Source: an uncultured Lachnobacterium sp.
GTDB taxonomy: Bacteria; Bacillota; Clostridia; Lachnospirales; Lachnospiraceae
DNA length: 62,349 nt
Assembly: GCA_900550545.1 (NCBI GenBank)
Contig: URSS01000012.1
Location: 1 to 62,349 of the forward strand
Direction of reading: 5' to 3'
The position numbers and the translations under genes were made by a program. Shown here one piece after another: positions 9,146-17,837 of the stretch (its first letter is position 1; each line of letters begins with the position of its first letter). The notes beneath the pieces are model-generated. The model saw only the letters and a program-made list of their open reading frames with translations. It did not search any database and was not told the origin of the DNA.

Positions 9146-9162
9146 GTTACAAGTTTGTTACA
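9146..9162 (-). promoter_or_regulatory. WalR-type direct repeat at the hydrolase promoter
   Basis: On the minus strand TGTAAC-N5-TGTAAC matches the published WalR (YycF) consensus TGTWAH-N5-TGTWAH exactly. It begins six bases after the -10 box and so overlaps the expected transcription start, a position associated with repression rather than activation. Confidence 0.6.
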
Positions 9163-9168
9163 GTTCGC

Positions 9169-9197
9169 ATTGTAGCATAGTAAAAAGCGTTTGTCAA
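9169..9197 (-). promoter_or_regulatory. Sigma-A promoter of the cell-wall hydrolase
   Basis: Minus strand: TTGACA (9197-9192), 17-base spacer, TACAAT (9174-9169). This leaves a leader of about 140 bases before the hydrolase start. Confidence 0.8.
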
Positions 9198-9257
9198 ATT
9201 TTTGGCAGATTTTGGGTAATTCTCTCCACACCCACTTAATTTTTGCAAAAAAAATGG

Positions 9258-9279
9258 GTGTGCCAAACCCCTGGCACAC
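9258..9279 (-). terminator. Terminator of the small membrane-protein gene
   Basis: GTGTGCCA (9258-9265) pairs perfectly with TGGCACAC (9272-9279), followed on the minus strand by CCATTTTTTTT. It stands 70 bases past the stop codon at 9349. Confidence 0.8.
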
Positions 9280-9348
9280 TCTGCATTTCTTTTTGAGGAA
9301 ATAAATATTACATTCAGTTTAACATTTTACATCAAATGCACATATTTT

Positions 9349-9666
9349 CTATGGAAAAATCTCTTTCAGGACAGATGAAATCACACGATTTTCCTCCTCA
9401 TCCTTCTGATGATTCTCCGCTGCATTGACGATATGCTTCTCTGTTATGGAATCGCCTTTCTGTTCCACAACAAGTTTCAGGCATTTCTCTATTCGATCCA
9501 CAATTTGATCTGCCATCTTATTTATTATTTTTTGTGTCTTAGTCAATTTATGTGACACTATCATAAGAGAAATAAAAACAACTGCCTGTACACCAAAAAA
9601 GGCACCTGTAAAAACTTCTCTCTGGTATGTATGTACCCACTCCATAATCTGCAATAAAATTGTCAT
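9349..9666 (-). CDS. Small single-pass membrane protein, unknown function
   Basis: 105 residues: a hydrophobic helix at about 19-38 (FFGVQAVVFISLMIV) and then a charged, helical, probably cytoplasmic tail with coiled-coil character. I do not recognise the family. GAGAGGCAG precedes the ATG, TATAAT-like boxes lie about 40 bases upstream, and the gene has its own terminator, so it is probably real and monocistronic. It lies divergent to murG with about 280 bases between them. Confidence 0.65.
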   Translation of the reverse strand: MTILLQIMEWVHTYQREVFTGAFFGVQAVVFISLMIVSHKLTKTQKIINKMADQIVDRIEKCLKLVVEQKGDSITEKHIVNAAENHQKDEEENRVISSVLKEIFP

Positions 9667-9833
9667 ATCAACTGCCTCTCTTTCATATTGTTTAATATCG
9701 TACGTCCTCTAACTATATTATAATGAAAGAACGCATATTTCGGAATATCCTTTCGGTCGCAAGTTTCGACAGTTTTTTGCTACGTATGACTGTCATTATC
9801 AAGACATAGGCAATGACCAAAAATCCGTCCTTC

Positions 9834-9861
9834 TTGACTTTTTGCCTGGAAAGTATAATAT
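9834..9861 (+). promoter_or_regulatory. Probable murG promoter
   Basis: TTGACT (9834-9839) and TAATAT (9856-9861) are spaced by 16 bases; a TATAAT in a less favourable 14-base spacing overlaps it. It is the best promoter in the 281-base region between the divergent small membrane-protein gene and murG. Nothing else was recognised there. Confidence 0.55.
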
Positions 9862-9947
9862 AGTTTTCATGTAACTGCTTGCTGTCAGATCAGCATACAC
9901 TACGAATATATTGAATTCCAAATAACAAACAGAGAGGATATATCTTC

Positions 9948-11024
9948 ATGAAAACAACAAAGAAAATCGTAATGACCGGTGGTGGTACTGCAGGTCATGT
10001 TACACCAAATATTGCTTTGATGCCGGCATTAAAAGAAGCTGGTTATGACATTACCTACATAGGTTCTTATCACGGTATGGAGAAGGAATTAATTGAAGCC
10101 CAGAACATTCCATACATCGGAATTTCTTCCGGCAAACTCCGTCGCTATTTTGATTGGAAAAATTTCTCAGATCCATTCAAAGTTCTTAAAGGCTATGGTC
10201 AGGCTATTTCTATCTTAAAGAAAATAAAACCAGACGTTGTTTTTTCCAAAGGTGGATTTGTTTCTGTCCCTGTGGTATTGGCGGCAAAACACTGCCACAT
10301 CCCTGCAATCATTCATGAATCCGATATTACCCCTGGTCTTGCAAACAAAATTGCAATCCGTGGTGCTAAAAAAGTATGCTGCAACTTCCCGGAAACAATG
10401 AAATATCTTCCTGCAGAAAAAGCTGTCCTGACAGGATCTCCGATTCGTCGGGAACTTTTTACCGGAAATGCAGAAGCGTCCATTCGCTACTGTGGTTTTC
10501 CAGACCATAATAAACCAGTTCTCTTAATTGTAGGTGGAAGTTCCGGCTCGAAAGTAATTAACGAAGCAGTCCGTAAAGTATTACCGGAATTGCTTGAACA
10601 GTTTTATGTCATACATCTGTGTGGCAAAGGAAATCTTGATGAACAATTAAAAGGTGTCCTTGGATATGCACAGTTCGAATATGCAAGTGCTGAATTAACA
10701 GACATGTTTGCACTTGCAGATATGGCAATTTCCCGCGCCGGAGCAAATTCCATCTGCGAATTACTGGCTTTGCATAAACCAAATATCCTGATTCCACTTT
10801 CTGCTGCTGCCAGCCGTGGTGATCAGATTTTGAATGCAAAATCTTTTGCAAAACAGGGATTTTCTTACGTTCTCGAAGAAGAAAAGTTAACGGATAAGAC
10901 ACTTCTTTCTGCTGTAAAAGAAGTATATGAAAACAGGGAAAAATATAAAAAAGCAATGTCCGAGAGCGGACAGATGGATTCCATCGGTACTATCATAAAC
11001 TTAATTGAGGAGCAGGCACGCTAA
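9948..11024 (+). CDS. murG: UDP-GlcNAc:lipid I N-acetylglucosaminyltransferase MurG
   Basis: Adds GlcNAc to lipid I to give lipid II at the inner face of the membrane. The N-terminal GGGTAGHVTPN loop (about 12-22) and the second G-loop GGSSGSKVINE (about 195-205) are present, as is the donor-site region SRAGANSICELLALHKP near 262-278. At 358 residues it is normal length. It is alone on the plus strand rather than in a division/cell wall cluster, with its own promoter and a terminator that overlaps the stop codon. Confidence 0.95.
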   Translation: MKTTKKIVMTGGGTAGHVTPNIALMPALKEAGYDITYIGSYHGMEKELIEAQNIPYIGISSGKLRRYFDWKNFSDPFKVLKGYGQAISILKKIKPDVVFSKGGFVSVPVVLAAKHCHIPAIIHESDITPGLANKIAIRGAKKVCCNFPETMKYLPAEKAVLTGSPIRRELFTGNAEASIRYCGFPDHNKPVLLIVGGSSGSKVINEAVRKVLPELLEQFYVIHLCGKGNLDEQLKGVLGYAQFEYASAELTDMFALADMAISRAGANSICELLALHKPNILIPLSAAASRGDQILNAKSFAKQGFSYVLEEEKLTDKTLLSAVKEVYENREKYKKAMSESGQMDSIGTIINLIEEQAR

Positions 11025-11040
11025 TACCTGCCCTCTTTTT
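11007..11040 (+). terminator. Terminator overlapping the murG stop
   Basis: GAGG-a-GCAGG (11007-11016) pairs with CCTGC-CCTC (11027-11035) around one bulge and runs into TTTTT. The left arm is the last codons of murG. Confidence 0.85.
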
Positions 11041-11092
11041 ATTTATGCAATAATACTCTACATTGCTTTCTGTTTAACTCTTCACTTATTGT

Positions 11093-11503
11093 TTAAAATT
11101 TCATCTTATTACAAATAGCTTTCATCTCATCATCTGAGAAGTCTTTATGATCCCAGTCAATGATTGCTTTCTCTCCATCATATCTTGGAATCAGATGCAT
11201 ATGGAAATGAAATACTGTCTGACCAGCAACTTCTCCATTATTCTGCAATACATTATATCCATCACAACCAAGCACTTCTTTTTCATGTGTGATAACACGC
11301 TTTGCAAGCTTTGCTGCCTTAGCAAGAATTTCATCGTCAATCTCAAACATGTTTGCATAATGCTGCTTTGGTAAAATCAGCGCATGTCCCTTTGTTGCAG
11401 GACTTGCATCCAAAATCACATTAAAATCTTCATCCTCATAGATACTGTTTGTAGGAATATCCCCATTCGCCAACTTACAAAAAATACAATTATCGTCTCT
11501 CAT
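11093..11503 (-). CDS. HIT family nucleotide hydrolase
   Basis: A 136-residue histidine-triad protein; such Hint-type enzymes hydrolyse nucleoside phosphoramidates and aminoacyl-AMP. The Cys pair CIFCKLANGD near the N-terminus and the catalytic triad motif VFHFHMHLIP near residue 110 are clear. The start at 11503 follows AGGAGG at ideal spacing; an in-frame codon at 11524 lacks a site. It lies 17 bases downstream of the flavodoxin-SCP2 gene. Confidence 0.95.
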   Translation of the reverse strand: MRDDNCIFCKLANGDIPTNSIYEDEDFNVILDASPATKGHALILPKQHYANMFEIDDEILAKAAKLAKRVITHEKEVLGCDGYNVLQNNGEVAGQTVFHFHMHLIPRYDGEKAIIDWDHKDFSDDEMKAICNKMKF

Positions 11504-11520
11504 TTTTGTCCTCCTATCTG

Positions 11521-12510
11521 TCAAAATACAAAAATCTGGTCTAACATACGAAGCGTTTTAAAATTTCCTCGCGCCGTCATTTCTCCTGTCATAAAGGCTC
11601 TCTGGAACGTCATTCGTCCATCCAAAATAGACTGAAGAACATTTTTGCTCATCTTGGCAATTACATCCACATCATTCTCCTGTCCATAATGCATAACAAG
11701 TTCTTCTCCATCCACACCAATATACAGCGGTTTCTTAATATCTTCAATAATAAGAGAATATCTTGCTTTAAAGCCTTCTGTTGGAATAAAATGACTTTCG
11801 AGTTCCTTGATATACGGCATATCATCATCGCTCTGTGTCTGTCCTAACATATCTTTGAACATCGATGCAAGTTCTTCGATATCTTCTTTTTGCTGTTTCA
11901 CATAAGAATCATCCGATACATACTTGGAAAGCTGCTCACTCTCCTGTGGTGTCAGATTCATGCTCTGCGTTCTTGATACATTCTGCTTGATTGCCTGATT
12001 ACTACTTGGCAGACTCTTGATTTTCTGTGAAATCGTACGATATAGATTCTCTGCTTTCTTTTCTATAATAAGGCCAAAATCCTTATTCATCTGAAAAGTT
12101 GTCAGATCTTCCACATATCCACACAATCCCGGACATGGCAAGCCCCCAAGGATTTCCCAGGCATTCGATAAAGTCATCTCACCTTCTCGCTCTCCGTATG
12201 TGGTAGACATTACAATCGGCTGCATATACGTATGGCTGATTTTTTCTTTATCCCCATACAACCAGCAGGCATCCAGAAATTGCTGCATATATCCACCAAT
12301 TCCCAGCCATTCAATTGTCGTAGCGAGAATAATTCCATCTGCCTCTTTGAAAGTCTGTGGCAATGTTGCAATCTCGTTTTTGTGCTCATAGATATTGTAA
12401 CGCTCAATCGATACACGTAGTTCCCGCAATACATCTTCCATTTTCTTTAATACATAAAGCGTCGGGTCATCCAGCAACCCTCTTCCACCATAATAAACTA
12501 CAATCTTCAT
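11521..12510 (-). CDS. Flavodoxin-like NAD(P)H oxidoreductase with C-terminal SCP2 domain
   Basis: A two-part protein of 329 residues. Residues 1-150 look like an NADPH-dependent FMN reductase/flavodoxin fold, with ILATTIEWLGIGGYMQQFLDACW as the flavin-binding loop region. After a hydrophilic linker, residues about 230-329 resemble an SCP2 sterol-carrier lipid-binding domain, ending in RMTFQRAFMTGEMTARGNFKTLRMLDQIF. The pairing suggests reduction of a hydrophobic substrate, which is inference. The start at 12510 is chosen because AAGGAG is nine bases upstream. Confidence 0.85.
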   Translation of the reverse strand: MKIVVYYGGRGLLDDPTLYVLKKMEDVLRELRVSIERYNIYEHKNEIATLPQTFKEADGIILATTIEWLGIGGYMQQFLDACWLYGDKEKISHTYMQPIVMSTTYGEREGEMTLSNAWEILGGLPCPGLCGYVEDLTTFQMNKDFGLIIEKKAENLYRTISQKIKSLPSSNQAIKQNVSRTQSMNLTPQESEQLSKYVSDDSYVKQQKEDIEELASMFKDMLGQTQSDDDMPYIKELESHFIPTEGFKARYSLIIEDIKKPLYIGVDGEELVMHYGQENDVDVIAKMSKNVLQSILDGRMTFQRAFMTGEMTARGNFKTLRMLDQIFVF

Positions 12511-12537
12511 CCGCACATTCTCCTTATTCTGCTACCT

Positions 12538-13152
12538 TTAAGTATATGGATTTTCTCTTCTAAAATCAACTCTTCGATACAAAATAATTCCCATAACAAA
12601 GCCCATAAGCAGGCCTCCGATATGTCCCCAGTTATCAATTCCACCAGTGGTGATTCCATAATACAGAGTAATTACAATCATAAACAGTAATCCTTTTCCT
12701 GTCAGGCTCTCATATCGTCCTCTATGTAAAATCACAATCCAAAGCAACGCCCCGACAATGCCAAAAATAGCGCCGGATGCTCCGGCTGACACGGCATAAT
12801 CTTTTGTATACAACATCTGCGCACAAGAAAGTACATTTCCTCCTACTCCTGCAATCAAATACAGAATCGTGAATTTCACATGGCCTAACGCTTTCTCTAA
12901 AATCATTCCCGCACATACAAGAATCAGCATATTGTTCGCTATATGTTCAAATCCAAAATGCATAAATGTAGCTGTCAGAAGTCTCCAGTACTCATGTCCC
13001 TCACTGACATATGGCGGCCAGACGGCTCCATGCGCTGCCATAAATTCAGAACTCTGTGTATCTCCCATAACTTCCAGCACAACAAACACCAGTACATTGA
13101 TTGCAACAAATATAATTGTCATAACAGGCTTGCTGTCTTTTCGTTCCGACAT
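12538..13152 (-). CDS. Rhomboid-family intramembrane serine protease
   Basis: About 204 residues with six predicted membrane helices. The catalytic serine is in SAGASGAIFG and the histidine in WGHIGGLLMGF, in the order expected for the Ser-His dyad, and HFGFEHIANNM marks the conserved region of helix 2. Substrates are unknown. Start 13152 has GAGGG upstream; an in-frame ATG at 13206 would add an unrelated basic segment. It follows the FHA gene by 74 bases and may be read from the Tad operon. Confidence 0.92.
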   Translation of the reverse strand: MSERKDSKPVMTIIFVAINVLVFVVLEVMGDTQSSEFMAAHGAVWPPYVSEGHEYWRLLTATFMHFGFEHIANNMLILVCAGMILEKALGHVKFTILYLIAGVGGNVLSCAQMLYTKDYAVSAGASGAIFGIVGALLWIVILHRGRYESLTGKGLLFMIVITLYYGITTGGIDNWGHIGGLLMGFVMGIILYRRVDFRRENPYT

Positions 13153-13226
13153 CGCATATCCCTCATTCCATGGTAAATATAAGTTTCTTAGTTTTAGTAT
13201 ACGCATGAATCAGTGGAATTACAAGC

Positions 13227-14429
13227 CTAACAAAAACGGAATCGTACATCTGCGAACTGCACAATATCATTCACTTGAAGTATCTTCTTTTGTTTATATG
13301 GTAATGCTTCATCATTTACAAATGTACCGTTCGTAGAATTCAAATCTTCTATATAAAAGGAGTTTCCTTCCGGACAGATTCTCGCATGTAACTGACTAAT
13401 GGTTTCTTTATCAATTTTAACATCTGCACCTGTACCTTTTCCCACCTGTAAAGGTTTCTGATCCAGATAAATATCTGGCAGTTGCTCTGTTCCCTGATAC
13501 AGAAGAACACCTCTCACCTGTCTCTCATTTCCTGTTAAGCAAACGGTCGGATGAATCGTTGGTTGTGGAACCATATAGACCTGCTCTTCCGGATACACCA
13601 CTTCTATTCTTTTCGCCTGTTTCTTTTTTGTTTTCTCAACAGTTTTAAAACCAAACGAGCTGAATTTTTCTTTTATAAAACTATCCCACTGTTTTTTCTT
13701 ATCCCTGCTTTGCTCCTGTTTTTTGAGATTTGCACTAGAATATATATAATTTTCCTGCACACGCTGTACAATCGGTTTATCTTCCATAAAAATAGAAGTT
13801 GCTGGAATTTCTCCCTCATTTACATTATGATTTCTAATATCTGCTGGTGGTTTTGCAAATGGTATATTCTTCTCTGTCTGCTCCACAGGTTCAGACCGGG
13901 TAAGCCAGTCTCTCACATCACAAATTGCCATTCCTTCTTCCAGAGACTTTTCATACACACCATATGTGGCATGAACTGCCAACGCATCTTTATGGTCCAC
14001 CTTCGTCAGCAAATATTCCATCAGCTGCCGAAACCCCTCTTCTATATTCTGATCCGCACCAGGATAAGAGGTGAAAATAAACTCCTGGTTACTGTTTGTG
14101 ATAAAAATACATTCCGGTTCTAAAAGCAAACTTCCCGTAGAAATCAGATTCCATTCCAATATTTCCATTTGACTGCAAATACTAATGATAATTTTTTTAA
14201 TCACATCTATACCAACATTCTGAATATTGCAATAAGTATCCAAGGATTGCTTTCCTGATATATTGTACCAATATTGTCCATTTCCATCTAGGTATGCTTT
14301 CTCCATTGATAACAATCCCGGAATTTTTCGTCTTAAAAGAATTTTTTCATCCAGGTTTTCCTCCTGATTGGAAAAAATTTTCATATAGCTTCCTGTTGGA
14401 TTTCTCTCATATACAATTTCATGATTCAT
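13227..14429 (-). CDS. DUF6382-type protein with C-terminal FHA domain
   Basis: A 400-residue soluble protein closing the Tad operon. The first ~180 residues match, from memory, the DUF6382 domain found before FHA domains in Clostridia. A basic linker follows, and residues about 310-400 are a forkhead-associated domain with the phosphothreonine-binding signature (GKGTGADVKID, SQLHARI, DLNSTNGTFVND). FHA domains read phosphothreonine, which implies a kinase partner; a Ser/Thr kinase gene lies about 12 kb away. Its gene overlaps the preceding TadE-like gene by 11 bases. Confidence 0.88.
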   Translation of the reverse strand: MNHEIVYERNPTGSYMKIFSNQEENLDEKILLRRKIPGLLSMEKAYLDGNGQYWYNISGKQSLDTYCNIQNVGIDVIKKIIISICSQMEILEWNLISTGSLLLEPECIFITNSNQEFIFTSYPGADQNIEEGFRQLMEYLLTKVDHKDALAVHATYGVYEKSLEEGMAICDVRDWLTRSEPVEQTEKNIPFAKPPADIRNHNVNEGEIPATSIFMEDKPIVQRVQENYIYSSANLKKQEQSRDKKKQWDSFIKEKFSSFGFKTVEKTKKKQAKRIEVVYPEEQVYMVPQPTIHPTVCLTGNERQVRGVLLYQGTEQLPDIYLDQKPLQVGKGTGADVKIDKETISQLHARICPEGNSFYIEDLNSTNGTFVNDEALPYKQKKILQVNDIVQFADVRFRFC

Positions 14430-14640
14430 TATCTATCACCTCATCCACAATCTGATATTTGTAAAAATCTTTTACCTGCCACATCTGCATGATTTTTTCC
14501 TGCTCCTGTTCTCCCTTTATATCCTGATATAAATTCAAACCAATCAGCATTGCAAGAAGCATCGCACCGAGAAGGATTGGAACAATAAATGCTGCTTCTA
14601 CGGTATAGCTTGCTTTCCATTTCTTTCTGATAAACGACAT
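14419..14640 (-). CDS. Short TadE-like pseudopilin
   Basis: A 73-residue protein with the signature KASYTVEAAFIVPI, a short basic leader running into a single hydrophobic helix with a glutamate at its start, as in TadE and other minor pilins processed by A24 peptidases. The start at 14640 is inferred from this signature; the longer open frame upstream overlaps the prepilin peptidase gene and has no sense as protein. The C-terminal tail is charged and short compared with classical TadE (about 120-180 residues). Confidence 0.75.
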   Translation of the reverse strand: MSFIRKKWKASYTVEAAFIVPILLGAMLLAMLIGLNLYQDIKGEQEQEKIMQMWQVKDFYKYQIVDEVIDNES

Positions 14641-14663
14641 TCCGCACCAGCTTTCTTTTGCCG

Positions 14664-15110
14664 TTATAACAAAATCACTATCAAGTGTGCTACAAAAAGA
14701 AACGGTACAAATGGCAGTAACTCTTTCTTTCCTTTGTGGTATACAACAATCAAAAATACTGCTGCCAACCCCGCTAACGTCAATGCCAGCATGCTTAATC
14801 CGATAATCTCGAAAATATTTAAATAGCATCCCAATGCCAGAATAACCAGACCATCACCATAACCAATTGTTTCCTTTGTAAGTAAACCGAGAAAAAGCAC
14901 GAAGATCCCCGGTATAAAGCCAAGGATCAGCCTCCAGTCAAACCAGTTCCCATTTAAAAATGAAAGAATTGCTCCTGCCAGCGCAAAAACAATAATTGAC
15001 ATTGACCGGATTTTGCGGGTTTTTATATCCTCTAACGCCAAAAATCCCAACCCAACCATTAAAACAATTCCCTGAATATTTTCTAATAATGACTTCCACA
15101 TTTTGAACAT
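14664..15110 (-). CDS. A24 prepilin peptidase (second copy, CpaA/TadV type)
   Basis: 148 residues and mostly membrane helices. The two catalytic aspartates of the GXGD aspartyl peptidases are visible: the first in ALEDIKTRKI (about 25) and the second in IGYGDGLVI (about 85). It lacks the N-methyltransferase domain, like TadV/CpaA. This is one of two A24 peptidases in the operon. Its start overlaps the end of the upstream TadE-like gene by 28 bases, and a second in-frame ATG three codons in is an alternative start. Confidence 0.88.
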   Translation of the reverse strand: MFKMWKSLLENIQGIVLMVGLGFLALEDIKTRKIRSMSIIVFALAGAILSFLNGNWFDWRLILGFIPGIFVLFLGLLTKETIGYGDGLVILALGCYLNIFEIIGLSMLALTLAGLAAVFLIVVYHKGKKELLPFVPFLFVAHLIVILL

Positions 15111-15997
15111 GCCCCCTTACCACCGACTTCTGAGATCGGTATTAAATAAATTGTTCTTTTTAATCCACTACACCCAAGACTTGCGTGATAACAAGTACCA
15201 TAATCCGTTATATATACCTTGCCAAGTCCTGTTTTTTCTACCACGCAACTACTACACGCGTAGTATTTATGTTCATTTTTATTTCTTTTGCCGCCTACAT
15301 CTGCGTAATTTACTACGTGAATAGTCAAGTCCAGATAATTACATTCTCTGCTCCGATGATACACTGTTCCATGCTCTGTTACATAGACATAGTCCTCATT
15401 TTGTCCACAATTCGGATCTGCATCTCCCGTCCACATCCTACTTTTGCTTGTTTGCGTCACACGAACGCCTTTTTTATTGAAAAATCCTACCGGAAGTTTG
15501 ATAGTATAATCTGCATTTAATTCTACATATCCCCCATCAAATGATGATCCCAAAAGAGAAACGCCAAGATATCCCCTTTTTACATATTTATCCGGCAATG
15601 AATATTGACGAAGTTCCTTTTGAAGCATTGCTTCAGCAGATGCAAGAAGCGCCGTCGGCGATTCCACGATAGATGCTTCTGTTGCAACTTTCCGACTGGT
15701 ATATACCAATGCCTCCTGCACCTGTATCTCTATTTGCATAATACGGAAAAACAGAAGGAGAACTGCAAAAAATCCTGCTACCATCGGAATGATGACTGCG
15801 GCTTCTAACGTATACGATGCCTTAACACGGATGTACAAGGGTGTCTTTTTGATGCAGGATGTAACACTGCTAATAAAATAGTTTAAAAAATAGGATAATT
15901 TTGTTTGCGGTACAAAATCTTTCTCACTTTTGCTTGCAGACTCTGGGAGAGTTTTTGATGTATCGTGTAACTTTTGCATACAAAAAGACACCCTCAT
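15083..15997 (-). CDS. TadE-like pseudopilin with duplicated Cys-rich C-terminal module
   Basis: 304 residues. After a 55-residue hydrophilic leader comes the TadE/pilin-like signature VKASYTLEAAVIIPM and a hydrophobic helix (about 58-90), then an extracellular portion. The last ~110 residues hold two similar units: VYVTEHGTVYHRSREC...YYACSSC and VYITDYGTCYHASLGC...GACSKC. Each has a His/Cys pair followed by C-x2-C, suggestive of metal binding or disulfides. The ATG at 15997 overlaps the DUF5702 stop (ATGA) and is preceded by AAGGAGG. Confidence 0.85.
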   Translation of the reverse strand: MRVSFCMQKLHDTSKTLPESASKSEKDFVPQTKLSYFLNYFISSVTSCIKKTPLYIRVKASYTLEAAVIIPMVAGFFAVLLLFFRIMQIEIQVQEALVYTSRKVATEASIVESPTALLASAEAMLQKELRQYSLPDKYVKRGYLGVSLLGSSFDGGYVELNADYTIKLPVGFFNKKGVRVTQTSKSRMWTGDADPNCGQNEDYVYVTEHGTVYHRSRECNYLDLTIHVVNYADVGGKRNKNEHKYYACSSCVVEKTGLGKVYITDYGTCYHASLGCSGLKRTIYLIPISEVGGKGACSKCGSHY

Positions 15998-17658
15998 ACA
16001 CCCTCCTTCCCCACAAGATAGCTATAATGTGAAGTTTGCTGCATTCGGAAATTGTTCATCTTCTTCTCTACTATAGTGACAAACCCAAGAAATACTGGTG
16101 AATACTCGTAGGTTGCGCATACTTTTGCATCAACAATAACCCGATCCATCTTAAAGTCCTCGTACCCTTCCACACTACAAACTGTGGCTTCCTGCATATC
16201 CATTGCGCGCATACATATTTTTCCATTATTCTGTAAAAACAATAACGCAGCCATATGACTCTGATAATCAAAACCTGTTGAAGACTCCTTTGCCTTGCTC
16301 CATCCGGAAAGCAGTGACGGCAGTTCAGACAAATTTGATGTCCATGTAAGATGTGTTTTAATAATGGGAATTTTACCGCCTTGCAATAACGTCCGCAAAT
16401 CCAGCACACTTTCCACAAAAGCCCATGCGGCAAGTATCGCATATTTCACAAATGCAATAATAGCCGGATTCAAAGTGAAACCCACCAATGTAACAGACAT
16501 AGCGAGTGCTTCTGCCTGTTTATCTTCCATTGTCACAATACTGGCCATATTTACAGCCTCTCTTACCACCATGAGTTCTTTGATCACCGTTCTTAGATTT
16601 TCTGCATCCTCGCCTTTTCCTGCAATCAGATACTCCAATTCATATTTCATGTGATGACCGCTTTTTTGATTTGTATAGCAGGAAAAGTAATTATTAAAGT
16701 ACTGATTCAAAAGGACATTGGAATACCAGTCATCCGAACCCTCTCTTTTTGCATTCCCCTTTTCTAATGTTCGATGAGAAACGCTACTGTCCAAGGAAAT
16801 GGCACTATTGGAGAGTGTGACATCACTTGGCAAAACAAGCGACAATACTCCATTTTTCTTTGTCTCCGACACAATGTCCAGTATATTTTCCTCCTCTTCC
16901 GGCATCTCCACTGATATCTCATCCGCTGACACTTTTTTGGATTTAGAGCTTGTTGTTCGCACTTTTCCTCCAGATGTACCTTTCATCTTTGGTAATTGTT
17001 TCTTCTTTTTGGAAGAATCTTTTCCACTCTTTTTCGTATCTTCTGTCTGTTTTTGCAGTTCTTCCTGCTTTCTGCTTTCTTCTTCGCGAGCTTCTTTTAT
17101 AGAATCACGAGCCGAATCAATACTATTCTCTGCATCGCCATACTGATCCTTTGCATTCTTCATGTCATTCAGATTATCGTAAATTGTCCGTGCTGTTTCA
17201 TATGTAAGATTCTCTTTCATATATGCACAGACAACTTCCTGAAATACAGCACCATTGTCATCTGTCATCAACAAAAACTCTTCAAAATTTGCATCTGTCA
17301 TTTTTGCTGTCAGCAGAGATGTTCCTGCGAGCAGAGATTTCTCTCTGCCCCCAAGATTTACAGCTGTCAGATTTTGCAGCTGTGCCTGTACATTGTTGAA
17401 TGACAAATCTCCATCCGAATTGACAACTGAGGTCCCGAGTAAACGATATTCTTCCCAGAGAGGGTTACAATAATTGGCAAATATCGATTCTAAAACAGAT
17501 TCTGTATTCATCTGCAATGCTTTTCGCACCTCAATGGTCCGGGAAACTTCCAACATTGTAAAAATAAACTGCGCAATCAGCATAAATGACAAAGCAGCAA
17601 ATACGGTAATACTTCCTTTATATTTTTGTTGTTTTGTCTTTATGTCTTGTTTTCTCAT
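15994..17658 (-). CDS. DUF5702 protein of the Tad locus
   Basis: 554 residues with one N-terminal membrane helix (about 16-38, preceded by a basic stretch and KGSITVFAALSFML, which recalls the TadG/pilin start), a long charged helical region with a Lys/Ser-rich segment near 200-250, and hydrophobic segments near 405-440. It matches, from memory, DUF5702, a family confined to clostridial Tad-like loci and of unknown role. By position it is likely the TadG-like large extracellular component. Its ATG overlaps the stop codon of the pilin gene (TAATG). Confidence 0.85.
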   Translation of the reverse strand: MRKQDIKTKQQKYKGSITVFAALSFMLIAQFIFTMLEVSRTIEVRKALQMNTESVLESIFANYCNPLWEEYRLLGTSVVNSDGDLSFNNVQAQLQNLTAVNLGGREKSLLAGTSLLTAKMTDANFEEFLLMTDDNGAVFQEVVCAYMKENLTYETARTIYDNLNDMKNAKDQYGDAENSIDSARDSIKEAREEESRKQEELQKQTEDTKKSGKDSSKKKKQLPKMKGTSGGKVRTTSSKSKKVSADEISVEMPEEEENILDIVSETKKNGVLSLVLPSDVTLSNSAISLDSSVSHRTLEKGNAKREGSDDWYSNVLLNQYFNNYFSCYTNQKSGHHMKYELEYLIAGKGEDAENLRTVIKELMVVREAVNMASIVTMEDKQAEALAMSVTLVGFTLNPAIIAFVKYAILAAWAFVESVLDLRTLLQGGKIPIIKTHLTWTSNLSELPSLLSGWSKAKESSTGFDYQSHMAALLFLQNNGKICMRAMDMQEATVCSVEGYEDFKMDRVIVDAKVCATYEYSPVFLGFVTIVEKKMNNFRMQQTSHYSYLVGKEGV

Positions 17659-17825
17659 TACACTGTTCCTGAACGCTCCTCAATTGTTTCGAAAATATCG
17701 CCCACAACCTTCTTTAATTTATCGCGAAAAATGATGACAATACCGATTAAAACCACCACGATAAGCACCATTTCCACTACTCCAACGCCATCTTCTTCCA
17801 TCAAAAAATTTTTAAATCCTAACAT
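17658..17825 (-). CDS. Flp1-family type IVb pilin
   Basis: A 55-residue pilin. After a short leader the sequence EEDGVGVVEMVLIVVVLIG carries the Flp-type cleavage region, with glycine before the cleavage point and the glutamate a few residues inside the hydrophobic helix, followed by a short charged tail (FRDKLKKVVGDIFETIEE). A very strong ribosome binding site (TAAGGAGGGAAAATT) precedes the ATG, stronger than its neighbours and fitting a highly made structural subunit. It lies between tadC-like and DUF5702 genes. Confidence 0.92.
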   Translation of the reverse strand: MLGFKNFLMEEDGVGVVEMVLIVVVLIGIVIIFRDKLKKVVGDIFETIEERSGTV

Positions 17826-17837
17826 AATTTTCCCTCC

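Noticed and set aside
16799..17146. A Ser-rich plus-strand frame opposite the DUF5702 gene
   Set aside because: It is the antisense of the Lys/Glu/Asp-rich segment of DUF5702 and shows no start signal.
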